Positions 56,160-63,912 of a stretch of DNA of 64,000 bases are shown in pieces. Both the position numbers and the translations under genes were made by a program. Numbering within the stretch: the first letter of the stretch is position 1; every line of letters starts with the position of its first letter. The stretch is from Micromonospora sp. WMMD1102. Lineage in GTDB: Bacteria; Actinomycetota; Actinomycetes; Mycobacteriales; Micromonosporaceae. The DNA is taken from NCBI RefSeq assembly GCF_029626265.1, contig NZ_JARUBN010000002.1:62001-126000 (forward strand). Direction: 5' to 3'. The notes below the pieces were generated by a model. The model saw only the letters and a list, made by a program, of their open reading frames with translations. It was not told the DNA's origin and searched no databases.

Positions 56160-56685
56160 GAAAACCCCCATCCCCGCCGGCCCGTCGGGTGAGCCGTACC
56201 CGGGCGCGGCCGAGGTGCGCAAGCTCGCACTCAACACGTTCTGGCCGATGGTCGAACGCCGGGCCAACGAGCTGGGCTGGGCCGTATCCGAGGTCGTTGA
56301 CGAGCGGATGCTGGCCGCTGTCAACAACGCTCTGTACGCGGTCGGCGGCGCCGCGTACGCCGCTGGGCTGGCTGCTGGTCGTACCCCGCCGACCAACTCT
56401 GATGACCTGTACCTGTCCATCGCCGTCGGCATCGACCCGGTAGATCCGGAGGAGTGTGCGGTTAGCCCGACGTTCCGGGCGGCGGTCGATGCTGCCGTGG
56501 CTGCTGGTCGTACCGCAGCAGCCGAAGACCGGGCGTTGCTCGATCGAGTCCGCGAGCACATCGGCAACCACGGCGACGGCGAGGTTGACGTCTGGTCGCT
56601 TCGTGAACTGCTGGCCGGTCGCCCCACCGACGTCGATCCGGTGCCCTACGCGGTCAAGCCCAGTAGTCGGGGAGCCGACCGGTGA
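56152..56685 (+). CDS. Hypothetical helical protein, 177 aa
   Basis: GTG 56152. Helical, Ala-rich, with NALYAVGGAAYAAGLAAGRT and VREHIGNHGDGEVDVWSLRE. Related in style to its upstream neighbour. Not recognised. Confidence 0.58.
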   Translation: MAEKTPIPAGPSGEPYPGAAEVRKLALNTFWPMVERRANELGWAVSEVVDERMLAAVNNALYAVGGAAYAAGLAAGRTPPTNSDDLYLSIAVGIDPVDPEECAVSPTFRAAVDAAVAAGRTAAAEDRALLDRVREHIGNHGDGEVDVWSLRELLAGRPTDVDPVPYAVKPSSRGADR

Positions 56686-57299
56686 GCGAGTACGACACCG
56701 CACCGAGCAAGCCCAACTTCGAGCGGCGACCGGCGGACCACCCGCACACCGACCCGGGCGACGGCCGGCAGGAATGCGACCGCTGCGGCAAGTTCATCTG
56801 GCCGGCGATCCACTCGTGCAAAGGCGTGCCGGTCACTGCTGCCGCCCGTGCTCGTTGGGAGGCCGCGCACGCGGTCGAGCCGGTGACCGCCCCGAACCCC
56901 GCCGACGTCGAACTCGTCGCCGCCGCTCTGGCCGCCGCAGGCAACGAGCGGATGGCGGCCCAAATGGCCAAGGTCAACGGCGAATGGGGTGTGCCATACC
57001 GGGCGGATGAGATGGTCGAGCTGGCCGTCGATGCCCTGACCGCGTTGGCTGGGGCCGGTCGGCTGCTTCCCGTTGGCGCCCGCACCGCGACTCAGTTCGG
57101 TGTCCGGTTCACCCGGGCCGACGGGTCTTCGTGGGTGTCCGAGTGCTCGCAGCGTGCGGCTGAGGACAGGGCCGAGTTCTACGCGAAGCGTCGGGCCGAA
57201 GGCCCGCATCAAATCGTGTCTGCCGAGGTCGTTCAGCGTGACGGCGGGTCGTGGGTTGGTCCGTGGCGTCCGGTTCCTTCCACCCAGGAGACGCCGTGA
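56682..57299 (+). CDS. Hypothetical CxxC/CxxH-containing protein, 205 aa
   Basis: GTG 56682. An N-terminal zinc knuckle (ECDRCGKFIWPAIHSCKG), then a helical part and a C-terminal beta segment (SSWVSECSQRAAEDRAEFYA). Coupled on both sides. Confidence 0.6.
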   Translation: MSEYDTAPSKPNFERRPADHPHTDPGDGRQECDRCGKFIWPAIHSCKGVPVTAAARARWEAAHAVEPVTAPNPADVELVAAALAAAGNERMAAQMAKVNGEWGVPYRADEMVELAVDALTALAGAGRLLPVGARTATQFGVRFTRADGSSWVSECSQRAAEDRAEFYAKRRAEGPHQIVSAEVVQRDGGSWVGPWRPVPSTQETP

Positions 57300-57514
57300 C
57301 CGACTACAGCCGAGCCGTTCGCGTGCTCGTGGTCGTCAACTGGCGGCGAGGAACCGTCCACGGCATCACCTGCGACCAGGAGCAATCCCAGCGCTGGGTA
57401 CGCGAGCTGATCGACCGGTACGGCGACCCGCTCGCTGCGACGCAGACGGTTGATCTCGTCTTCCCAGCCGACTTGCCGGTTCCTTCTATCCCTGAGGAGA
57501 CACCCAATGGCTGA
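57296..57514 (+). CDS. Hypothetical protein, 72 aa
   Basis: GTG 57296 overlap. VRVLVVVNWRRGTVHGITCD then a helical region. Overlaps 57507 by 8 nt. Confidence 0.55.
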   Translation: MTDYSRAVRVLVVVNWRRGTVHGITCDQEQSQRWVRELIDRYGDPLAATQTVDLVFPADLPVPSIPEETPNG

Positions 57515-57749
57515 GACCGAGTGGCCGATTCGGCGGCTGTGGACGTACCCGGCCGGCGAGTTCGACCCGGCGTGGTGGCACAAGCTCGGCGTGCCGGTCT
57601 TCGGCGGTGACGAGTGGGGTCGCCGGACGGTTGTGATCGGCACGGCGCTGACGGGCTACGTGGTGTGGGCGTGGCGCACGTGCTGGTGCCCTGAGTGCCA
57701 CGAAGCGCGGGAGCAGACGTATCGGTTCGCGTTCGGGGATTCGTCGTGA
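57507..57749 (+). CDS. Hypothetical Trp/Cys protein, 80 aa
   Basis: ATG 57507. WRTCWCPECHEAREQTYRFA holds a CWCxxC-H cluster; the rest is beta-rich. Not recognised. Confidence 0.55.
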   Translation: MAETEWPIRRLWTYPAGEFDPAWWHKLGVPVFGGDEWGRRTVVIGTALTGYVVWAWRTCWCPECHEAREQTYRFAFGDSS

Positions 57750-57780
57750 CTCGAAGGTCCGCCCGGTCGACCCCGACGAC

Positions 57781-57936
57781 GTGATTCGGTACGGCGAGGT
57801 GCTGCATGAGGCCGCGCACGGCGGTGGTTCCTGTGACTGCGACGAGCAGCCGTTGGTCCGCAGGCAGTTCGAGCGTCGCCGGGGTGATGTTGGAACAGCT
57901 CGCCGAAGACGGCCGACTTTAGTGACCGGCCGGTAG
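57781..57936 (+). CDS. Hypothetical basic protein, 51 aa
   Basis: GTG 57781. EVLHEAAHGGGSCDCDEQPL, then an Arg-rich end. Small and weakly supported, last gene before the second GntR gene. Confidence 0.42.
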   Translation: MIRYGEVLHEAAHGGGSCDCDEQPLVRRQFERRRGDVGTARRRRPTLVTGR

Positions 57937-57975
57937 GGGTCGTCTAGTCGGCTACGCCGGTAGGCGTCTAAACGT
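57930..57975. promoter_or_regulatory. Direct-repeat operator upstream of the second GntR gene
   Basis: CCGGTAGGGGTCGTCTA and CCGGTAGGCGTCTA are direct repeats about 28 bp apart, within 70 bp upstream of GTG 57995. A candidate autoregulatory site. Confidence 0.5.
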
Positions 57976-57994
57976 CGGGACATAACCTCCGCCT

Positions 57995-58405
57995 GTGATC
58001 GTTCCGGGCGGGCCGCGTATCGACACCGCCGCCAAACTGACCGCCCTGCTGCGGGATCAGATCATGTCCGGGCAGCTCGCCCCCGGCGCTCTGGTCCCGT
58101 CGGAGCAGACGTTGCGGCAGACGTACGGGCTGGCCCGGGGCACTGTCTCGAAGGCGGTCCGGGCGCTGCGCAGCGAGGGGTTGGCGACGCACATTGTTGG
58201 TTATGGTGTCGTCGTGCGGGAGGTCGGCGAGAAAGAAGACGTGCCCGCCGGCCCCGGCGCCAGTGTTGACATCCGCATGCCGTCCCCGGCTGAGGTGGAG
58301 ACGTGGGAGTTGCCGGAGGGTGTTCCGGTGTTCGTCGTGGTCGATGAGGACGGTGCGGGTCAGGTGTATCCGGCGGACCGGTACCGGCTGCGGATCGACG
58401 GTTAG
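57995..58405 (+). CDS. GntR-family regulator, 136 aa
   Basis: A winged helix at 1-72 (AAKLTALLRDQIMSGQLAPG, PSEQTLRQTYGLARGTVSKA, a GLATHIVGYGVVV wing) followed by a short C-terminal beta region of about 60 residues, too small for a normal FCD or UTRA domain. It may be a truncated or minimal GntR protein controlling the right-end genes including the integrase region. Confidence 0.8.
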   Translation: MIVPGGPRIDTAAKLTALLRDQIMSGQLAPGALVPSEQTLRQTYGLARGTVSKAVRALRSEGLATHIVGYGVVVREVGEKEDVPAGPGASVDIRMPSPAEVETWELPEGVPVFVVVDEDGAGQVYPADRYRLRIDG

Positions 58406-59096
58406 GGTCCGCTCCCTGCCCGGGTGACTGATCGCTGCGGTTTCGACCGAAGTTGGAAGATCTTTCACTATGTGCGGTCCGGTCGGCGGGACTGTCGGGT
58501 TCCCGTCTGCGCTCTCGTGGAAGTTCCACGCCGCGACGGCTGGCAGGTCTCGGTCAACGCGTCAGGCGAGGCACCGACCTGGCCGCACTTTGGGCACGCT
58601 CCCACATTGTTGCCGACCGGCAATCAACCCGCAGGTCACCTGACGGTCAACAACTGTTCACCGCCCGGACGTCAATCGATTACCGTCGAGCCCACAACTG
58701 ATCACCAACGACCCGCAACGGATCATCCGAATCCGACCAAGGATGACCTAACAACCCACCAAACGGGCACCCACCTACGCCCGACCAGCCTCAACGTCCA
58801 AGACTCACTCACCGTTGCTAGATCATCACCGGCGGGGCACAGTCGGAAGCTCACAACACACCCCACACGGAGGTGACCAACAGTGCGGCGACACCGAACC
58901 ACCCGCACCACCAGAGGACGCATCCCCGCCCTCACCAACGCCGCACCACCCACACACCCTCCACGCTGACCCCTCGCACCACCCCCCGACCGACCACCGA
59001 TGATGGTCGCGTCACCGCCGCCAACCACCCCACGCGGCAGAGAGGCACCCGAACGCCTCCAACCTCCCTTCGGCAAGAGCTTTGGAGTCAGCCCCA
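58406..59096. other. Long intergenic region before the integrase module
   Basis: The plus strand becomes C/A-rich (around 58600-59080, with many CACC and CAAC runs), and no ORF has good codon pattern. Candidate ORFs at 58424 and 58873 translate to Thr/Pro/His-rich low complexity. A GTG at 58884 with GGAGG upstream could encode a 29-residue Arg/Thr-rich peptide. No clear promoter or terminator seen. Confidence 0.4.
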
Positions 59097-59513
59097 ATGA
59101 CCAGCCCCGACCGCGACGTCCCGCGTCACTTCATCGCAGGCATGATCTGCGGCTCACTCGCCCTGTTCACCACCGTGACCGCAATCGCCTACTACGCCCT
59201 CGTCAGCTCCGGCACCTTCGGCGAACCCCCGCACGGCCTGTCCCCGATCTGGGCCGTCGTCGTCATCCTCCTCGCCCTCGTCCCCATCGGCCTGTGGTGC
59301 GCAGCCGTCGCCGCCCGCCCCATCCTGGACCGCATCAAAAGTCTCGAAGCCTGCGTCGAACGGGCAAGCGAGGACGCGCTGAAAGCGGCGAACGAGGCCG
59401 GCTACTGGCGGGGTGTCGCGACAGCAGCCAAGCAGGACATCGAAAACCTTGCCACCCCCGCCGAGGTGATCAAGCTAGTCCGTGACGGGCGCCGTAACGG
59501 CAACGTCGGCTGA
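59097..59513 (+). CDS. Two-TM protein with coiled-coil tail, 138 aa
   Basis: ATG 59097. TM segments at about 13-36 and 49-74, then a helical charged tail with KSLEACVERASEDALKAANE. Overlaps the 3' end of the integrase gene by 39 nt, convergently. A small lysogeny membrane protein, role unknown. Confidence 0.62.
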   Translation: MTSPDRDVPRHFIAGMICGSLALFTTVTAIAYYALVSSGTFGEPPHGLSPIWAVVVILLALVPIGLWCAAVAARPILDRIKSLEACVERASEDALKAANEAGYWRGVATAAKQDIENLATPAEVIKLVRDGRRNGNVG

Positions 59514-61025
59514 CCGGGGCAGAAAACGCACCGATGCCGGATCGAACCCCGGCCCACGCCGCTGCATCGGCCGGACAACGACCCGCACCCCGAACGCCTG
59601 CATCACCGCCCGCCGCTGGTTGAGGTCCAACGACTTCCACCGCTGCTCGGCCAGGTCGCCGACCGTCGCCATCACCAACTCCAGGTGCGGCGACGGTCGG
59701 TGCGCTTTCGCCTCCGCCTCCGCCTCCTGCAACTGCGGCTTCAATCGGCCGGTGATGATCCGCAACTGTGCGGACTCGATATGCCCGTCGGCGTAGTCGT
59801 TCGCCGCCTGCGTCAACCGGGCCCGCAGTGTCGTCACCCGCGTCAACGCCTCCGCCGCTTTCGCCGACGAACCCGACAGCAGGTCGGCGACGTCCGGGCG
59901 CCGCATCAGCGCCACCATCTGATGCTCGACGTACCGGTCCACCGCCGCCAGGTTCCGACCCACGCACCCTTTCGCCTCGCACACGTACAACTGCTGCCGG
60001 CGTCCGTGCCGGGAGTTTCCGCGCATTGCGACCCGCAGATGCGCCCCGCACACCCCGCATTCGCCGACACCCCACGTCAGCAGATGTTGCCGGGACCCGG
60101 GGCGTTCGATGGTCCGGCTAGGGTCGGTGAGAAGCGCGACAACCCGGTCATGCTTGTCCGGGTCGACAATCTTCGGCCAGGCGGCGGGGATCAGCGCCTC
60201 GTCCGGGCGGCCACGGTGGTAAATCCGCAGGCCGATGTTCGCCGGTCGGATCGCGAGCTTCTTCACCGACGTCTTCCCCCACCGGCTGCCGTCCTCGGCC
60301 TGCCCCTTCGCCCGCCGCTTCCGCCGGTGCCCCGCCCCCGGCGCTGGGACACGTCGCCGGTTCAGGTCGTCGCGGACAGCGGCGAGGGACTTACCGGCGA
60401 GCAGTTCGTCAACGATCCACCGCACGACATCGGCCTCAGCGTGTTTCTCCTCGTCCCGGAACCCGATCACCTTCCCGGCCGTCTTGCCCCGGCGGTCGTA
60501 CTCGTAGATCCGGGACCAGCCGTACAGGACGGCGCCGTTGGCGCGGCCTTCCTCGGCCCGCTCCTTCGCCGCGTCGTAGACCCGTTCAGCTTTGACTTCA
60601 CTCTCGCCGGTGTCGGTCTCGCCGAGCATCCCGGCGATCATCCGCCCGCTGGCGGTCCGTAGGTCGAGTTCGGGACCGTTGGTGCACAGGATGATGATCC
60701 CGAGCTTGCCGAGGGTGTCGATGCCGTGCGCCCGTTCGACTCGGTTCCGCCACAACCGGGACGTGTGGACGCAGACGATGCGGCGCTGCACACCGGTCGG
60801 GTTGGGTGCGGCGACCGCAGCCATCAACCGGTCGAAGTCTGGTCGCGGCGCCCCTCTCAGGGCGGCGATGTCGTTGTCGCTGAACTCGCCCGCGATGTGC
60901 CCACCCCGCCGGGCGGACAGGTCCCGGCCGTCCCGTAGTTGTCGGGTGACGCCCTTCTCGGTCGCCAACTCGTCGTCGGAGATGCGGGCGTACAGGTAGT
61001 CCTCGTACAGCGCCATGCCCGTCAT
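59475..61025 (-). CDS. Large serine recombinase (phage integrase)
   Basis: The 516-residue protein has a resolvase N-domain with YLYARISDDELATEKGVTRQ; the nucleophile is the Ser of ARISDD (about residue 16), and VCVHTSRLWRN and GMLGETDTGESEVKAERV follow. A recombinase domain is at about 180-300 (GWSRIYEYDRRG then NRRRVPAPGAG), a zinc-ribbon with CGVCGAHLRVAMRGN and YVCEAKGCVGRN is at about 335-375, and a coiled coil follows. It starts 27 bp from the chromosome junction, typical of serine-integrase prophages. Start at 61025 or ATG 61016. Confidence 0.95.
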   Translation of the reverse strand: MTGMALYEDYLYARISDDELATEKGVTRQLRDGRDLSARRGGHIAGEFSDNDIAALRGAPRPDFDRLMAAVAAPNPTGVQRRIVCVHTSRLWRNRVERAHGIDTLGKLGIIILCTNGPELDLRTASGRMIAGMLGETDTGESEVKAERVYDAAKERAEEGRANGAVLYGWSRIYEYDRRGKTAGKVIGFRDEEKHAEADVVRWIVDELLAGKSLAAVRDDLNRRRVPAPGAGHRRKRRAKGQAEDGSRWGKTSVKKLAIRPANIGLRIYHRGRPDEALIPAAWPKIVDPDKHDRVVALLTDPSRTIERPGSRQHLLTWGVGECGVCGAHLRVAMRGNSRHGRRQQLYVCEAKGCVGRNLAAVDRYVEHQMVALMRRPDVADLLSGSSAKAAEALTRVTTLRARLTQAANDYADGHIESAQLRIITGRLKPQLQEAEAEAKAHRPSPHLELVMATVGDLAEQRWKSLDLNQRRAVMQAFGVRVVVRPMQRRGPGFDPASVRFLPRSADVAVTAPVTD

Positions 61026-61075
61026 CTTATTGCCCAGAGAGGTCCCCCGCTATTCCCCGGCGGGGTCGGCAACAC
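61026..61075. other. attR: right junction of the element with the chromosome
   Basis: Integrase reading stops here and in-frame MBL-hydrolase coding resumes at 61053 (FPGGVGNTD). The crossover core must lie close to 61045-61070. The core dinucleotide cannot be fixed without attL, which is off the window to the left. Confidence 0.75.
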
Positions 61076-61238
61076 CGACCGCGACCCGGTGCGGTTCGGC
61101 TCGCTGATCGACGACGTGGAGCACAAGATCTTCGACCGGCTGCCGGACGAGACCTGGTTCTATCCGGGACACGGCCGGGACAGCACGCTCGGCACCGAAC
61201 GGCCGTCGCTACCGGAGTGGCGCGCCCGGGGCTGGTGA
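61053..61238 (+). pseudogene. 3' remnant of an MBL-fold hydrolase gene split by integration
   Basis: The last 61 codons: FPGGVGNTDRDPVRFGSLID, DRLPDETWFYPGHGRDSTLG and PSLPEWRARGW, the standard C-terminus of glyoxalase II-like metallo-beta-lactamase hydrolases of actinomycetes. There is no start of its own. The 5' part should lie at attL far to the left of the window. Confidence 0.88.
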
Positions 61239-61291
61239 ACCCCCGGCGGGTACCGGGGATGGCGGCCGTTGGCGAGCTTGGCTAATGAGTG

Positions 61292-61305
61292 TAGCTTTTA
61301 AGCTA
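61292..61305. promoter_or_regulatory. Palindrome overlapping the hydrolase start
   Basis: TAGCTTTTAAGCTA (a perfect 14-bp palindrome) touches the ATG at 61305. A possible repressor site, or chance. Confidence 0.4.
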
Positions 61306-62108
61306 TGACTGATACCCGGTATCTCCGCCGCCCGGAGGGGCGCATCGCGTACGAGCTGTGGGACGGCGACGGGCCGCTGGTGATCTGCTCCCCGGGGATG
61401 GGCGAACTGCGCCAGTCGTACCGGCTGCTGGCCCCGAAACTGGTCGCGGCCGGCTACCGGGTGGCGGTGCTGGACATCCGGGGACACGGCGACAGCGACA
61501 CCAGCTTCTCCGGGTACGACGACGTGGCGCTCGCCAGCGACATACTCGGGCTCGCCGACGAACTCGGCGGGCCGGCGTACCTGGTCGGCAACTCGATGGG
61601 AGCCGGCGCCGCCGTGATCGCCGCCGCCGACGCCCCGGCCAAGGTACGCGGCCTCGTCCTGCTCGGCCCGTTCGTCCGGCAGCCCGCCGGCGCGGCAGTA
61701 CTGAACCTGCTCTTCCGGATCATGCTCGTCCGGCCCTGGGGCCCGGCGGCCTTCCTCGGGTACTACCCGAAGTGGGTGCCCGGCACCAAGCCCGAGGGGT
61801 ACGCCGAACACCTCGCCCGGGTCCGCGACAACCTGCGCCGGCCCGGACACTGGCGGGCCTTCGTCCGGACCACCCGCACCTCGCACGAGCCGGCCCGGCA
61901 GCGGCTGCCCGAGGTGTCCGCCCCGGCCGTCGTGCTGATGGGTGCCGCCGACGTGGACTGGAAGGACCCGGCGGCCGAAGCGCACTGGATCGGCGAGCAA
62001 CTGGGGGCCGAGGTCGTGATGCTGCCCGGCGTGGGCCACTTCCCGCAGGCCCAGGCCCCCGAGGCGGTGGCCGCCGCCGTGAACCGGCTGGTCGAGCAGG
62101 ACTCCTGA
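61305..62108 (+). CDS. Alpha/beta hydrolase
   Basis: The 267-residue protein has an HGxP-like SPGMGELRQSY (about 29-39), a nucleophile elbow LVGNSMGAGAA (Ser about 96), an acid VVLMGAADVDWKDP (about 210-223) and a VGHFPQAQAPE His (about 247). All triad residues are present, so it is probably an active esterase or C-C hydrolase. It belongs to the host chromosome, about 65 bp after the MBL remnant. Confidence 0.88.
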   Translation: MTDTRYLRRPEGRIAYELWDGDGPLVICSPGMGELRQSYRLLAPKLVAAGYRVAVLDIRGHGDSDTSFSGYDDVALASDILGLADELGGPAYLVGNSMGAGAAVIAAADAPAKVRGLVLLGPFVRQPAGAAVLNLLFRIMLVRPWGPAAFLGYYPKWVPGTKPEGYAEHLARVRDNLRRPGHWRAFVRTTRTSHEPARQRLPEVSAPAVVLMGAADVDWKDPAAEAHWIGEQLGAEVVMLPGVGHFPQAQAPEAVAAAVNRLVEQDS

Positions 62109-62296
62109 CCCCGGTGTGGACGCCTGCCGGCACCGGTGTGCCCGGTGCCGGCGAGCAGGCATTCCGGCCCGGAATCCGAAAGTGCCCGGGAAAGTCGAAA
62201 AAGATGTTGCCCGGTTACCGGAGTCACCCCTACCGTAGTTACCACAGCGATCAACAAACCGACACCGAATCGACAGCGAGCGACAGGGAGCATCCG
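62109..62296. other. Intergenic region between hydrolase and 42-codon ORF
   Basis: No gene is apparent. It has a stretch of reduced GC around 62180-62260 that may carry a promoter for the 42-codon ORF; no convincing -35/-10 pair is assigned. Confidence 0.4.
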
Positions 62297-62425
62297 ATGT
62301 TGTGGCAGACCTCATCGCGAGCGTGGCGGCGACTGCCGTCCGGCTCGGCGGGTTGTGCCACGCTCGGGCACCCCGTCCTACGCAGCGCCGGCGAATGTGC
62401 CGAGCTGGGCGGCTGGCGGACGTAA
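62297..62425 (+). CDS. 42-residue peptide gene with own terminator
   Basis: AGGGAG lies 6 nt before ATG 62297; the stop is 62423-62425 and the terminator starts 19 nt later. The product starts MLWQTSSRAWRRLPSG and has two cysteines and an Arg-rich middle. The compact gene-terminator unit argues for real expression. It could be a peptide, or a small RNA with a chance ORF. Confidence 0.45.
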   Translation: MLWQTSSRAWRRLPSGSAGCATLGHPVLRSAGECAELGGWRT

Positions 62426-62443
62426 CGCGAATCCATCGCGTCC

Positions 62444-62484
62444 ACGCCGCCCTCCCGGACCCGGGACCGGGCGGCGTTTCTCTT
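62444..62484 (+). terminator. Terminator of the 42-codon unit
   Basis: ACGCCGCCC (62444-62452) pairs with GGGCGGCGT (62469-62477), an inner CCCGG pairing, then TTTCTCTT. Confidence 0.85.
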
Positions 62485-62571
62485 ACCGTGCGCGTTCCTT
62501 GAGCACGCATGTTTTCCTGCCACGCATTCTCTCTTTGCCACGCATTCTCTTCCGCCATGCACGATCCGCAC

Positions 62572-62644
62572 AGGGGTGTGGCGCAACTGGCAGCGCAGCG
62601 GCCTCCAAATCCGAAGGTTGCAGGTTCGAGTCCTGTCACCCCTG
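62572..62644 (+). tRNA. tRNA-Trp(CCA)-like, degenerate anticodon stem
   Basis: Acceptor AGGGGTG/CACCCCT, D-arm GCGC/GCGC and T-arm GCAGG-TTCGAGT-CCTGT are intact. The loop CTCCAAA gives CCA. The anticodon stem GCGGC/TCCGA is mismatched at both ends (G-A and C-T), so it may not be functional. Confidence 0.72.
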
Positions 62645-62752
62645 CTTCTCCCCGGTCTCGACCGGCGGACACGGCACCAACTTGAGAACTCCACAGTGGA
62701 TGGCATTACCGATGCCCGGCCGGCGCCGTACCACCGCGCCGGCCGGGCGGAT

Positions 62753-62825
62753 CCGGGGCGAGGGAGACGGCTGACCCGCCTGTTTTGGGTACAGGAGAAA
62801 CCGAGTTCGATTCTCGGGTCCCGGA
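62753..62825 (+). tRNA. tRNA-Pro(TGG)
   Basis: Acceptor CCGGGGC/GTCCCGG, anticodon stem CCTGT/ACAGG with loop TTTGGGT, T-arm CCGAG-TTCGATT-CTCGG. The D stem is short (GGG/CCC). Confidence 0.8.
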
Positions 62826-62836
62826 CGAAACCATCC

Positions 62837-62910
62837 GCTCCGGTAGCCCAACGGCAGGAGGCAGCGCGCTCAAAACGCGCACAGTGTGCGTTCGAATCGC
62901 ACCCGGAGCA
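62837..62910 (+). tRNA. tRNA with Leu(CAA) anticodon but short variable arm
   Basis: Acceptor GCTCCGG/CCGGAGC, anticodon stem GCGCG/CGCGC with loop CTCAAAA, T-arm GTGCG-TTCGAAT-CGCAC. The variable region is only 5 nt (ACAGT), whereas bacterial tRNA-Leu has a long variable arm. Confidence 0.8.
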
Positions 62911-62918
62911 TTTCCCGT

Positions 62919-62991
62919 GCGGCTGTAGCGCAGCTGGCAGCGCGCCACCTTGCCATGGTGGAGGTCCCGGGTTCGAATCCCGGTAGCCGCT
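62919..62991 (+). tRNA. tRNA-Gly(GCC)
   Basis: Acceptor GCGGCTG/TAGCCGC, D-arm GCGC/GCGC, anticodon stem CCACC/GGTGG with loop TTGCCAT, T-arm CCGGG-TTCGAAT-CCCGG. Confidence 0.88.
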
Positions 62992-63041
62992 CCGAACACT
63001 TTCCAGAGTTCCGTGACGTCGACGCGAGAAGGAGGTTTCCG

Positions 63042-63482
63042 GTGGACGTCCTGGTCATCAACGCCGACCTCGGCCCGCTCCACCGGGTCAGTCTCCGGCA
63101 CGCCGTACGGATGCTGGTCCGGCGGGTCGCCGAGGTGCACGAGGCCGTACCGGACCGGCTGATCGGGGTGTACCCGGTGCCGACCGTCGTCCGGCTGGTC
63201 AGGTACGTCGTCACCAGGTGGCGGTTCAGCTCGGGGCCGGCCTGGTCCCGGTCGGGCGTGCTCACCCGGGACGGCCGCCGGTGCGGCTACTGCGGGGGCC
63301 ACGCCAGCACCGTCGACCACATCCTGCCCCGCTCCCGCGGTGGCCGGAACACCTGGACCAACACCGTCGCGTCCTGCGACGGCTGCAATCAGCGCAAGGC
63401 CGACCGCACCCCCGCCGAGGCGGGCATGGTGCTGCGGTCGGCGGCGACGGTCCCGAGTTGGGCCGCGCTGACCCGGCGCTGA
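63042..63482 (+). CDS. HNH endonuclease inside the tRNA array
   Basis: GAAGGAGG lies 6 nt before GTG 63042 (146 aa). The N-terminal domain reads LVINADLGPLHRVSLRHAVR. The HNH core at about 80-125 is complete: CGYCGG, TVDHILPRSRGG (His-His region) and CDGCNQRKADRTP, with the Asn present. Similar HNH genes are often seen near actinobacterial tRNA arrays and mobile elements. Confidence 0.9.
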   Translation: MDVLVINADLGPLHRVSLRHAVRMLVRRVAEVHEAVPDRLIGVYPVPTVVRLVRYVVTRWRFSSGPAWSRSGVLTRDGRRCGYCGGHASTVDHILPRSRGGRNTWTNTVASCDGCNQRKADRTPAEAGMVLRSAATVPSWAALTRR

Positions 63483-63520
63483 CGGCCGGCCGGCGGATTC
63501 TCCCCCGCCGGCCGCCTTTT

Positions 63521-63588
63521 CCGGATCGTCCAACGGCAGGACACCTGACTCTGGCTCAGGCGACCGAGGTTCGAATCCTCGTCCGGAA
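63521..63588 (+). tRNA. tRNA-Gln(CTG), shortened
   Basis: Acceptor TCCGGAT/GTCCGGA, anticodon stem CCTGA/TCAGG with loop CTCTGGC, T-arm CGAGG-TTCGAAT-CCTCG. At 68 nt it is short, mostly because the D-arm is a 3-bp stem. Confidence 0.78.
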
Positions 63589-63595
63589 GCGCGAT

Positions 63596-63670
63596 GCCCT
63601 CGTGGCCCAATTGGCAGAGGCACCAGGTCGAGGGCCTGGTCACGTGCGCGTTCGAGTCGCGCCGAGGGCA
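63596..63670 (+). tRNA. tRNA with Leu(GAG) anticodon, short variable arm, non-U33
   Basis: Acceptor GCCCTCG/CGAGGGC, anticodon stem CCAGG/CCTGG with loop TCGAGGG, T-arm GCGCG-TTCGAGT-CGCGC. Position 33 is C rather than the conserved T, and there is no long variable arm. Confidence 0.72.
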
Positions 63671-63674
63671 CTTC

Positions 63675-63743
63675 GGGGTGGGTGCTGGTGCACAGCGTTG
63701 CCTTGCAAGCTTCGCGTGCGCGGTTCGATCCCGCGTCACTCCA
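63675..63743 (+). tRNA. Degenerate tRNA, TGC (Ala) or GCA (Cys)-like
   Basis: Acceptor GGGGTGG/TCACTCC (two wobbles) and T-arm CGCGG-TTCGATC-CCGCG are recognisable. The anticodon stem around CTTGCAA has only two adjacent pairs. Probably non-functional. Confidence 0.5.
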
Positions 63744-63748
63744 CGCAT

Positions 63749-63821
63749 GCCCGGGTAGCCCAACGGTAGAGGCCGCCGGCTCAGAACCGGTGTGTTGCAG
63801 GTTCGACTCCTGCTCCGGGTA
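63749..63821 (+). tRNA. tRNA with Leu(CAG) anticodon, short variable arm
   Basis: Acceptor GCCCGGG/TCCGGGT (wobbles at both ends), anticodon stem GCCGG/CCGGT with loop CTCAGAA, T-arm GCAGG-TTCGACT-CCTGC. The variable region is 5 nt, again not the class II shape of tRNA-Leu. Confidence 0.75.
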
Positions 63822-63833
63822 CGTCCGTTTCAA

Positions 63834-63906
63834 GCCCCTGTAGCTCAGTGGACAGAGCGCCTGGCTACGAACCAGGGAGTCGGAAGTTCGAATCCTCCCA
63901 GGGGCA
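63834..63906 (+). tRNA. tRNA-Arg(ACG)
   Basis: Acceptor GCCCCTG/CAGGGGC, D-arm GCTC/GAGC, anticodon stem CCTGG/CCAGG with loop CTACGAA, T-arm GGAAG-TTCGAAT-CCTCC (one mismatch). Confidence 0.85.
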
Positions 63907-63912
63907 CGACAT

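Noticed and set aside
58424..59100. ORFs 58424-58876 and 58873-59100
   Set aside because: Thr/Pro/His-rich low-complexity translations, unlike the neighbouring genes. The 29-codon alternative at 58884 is too weak to call.
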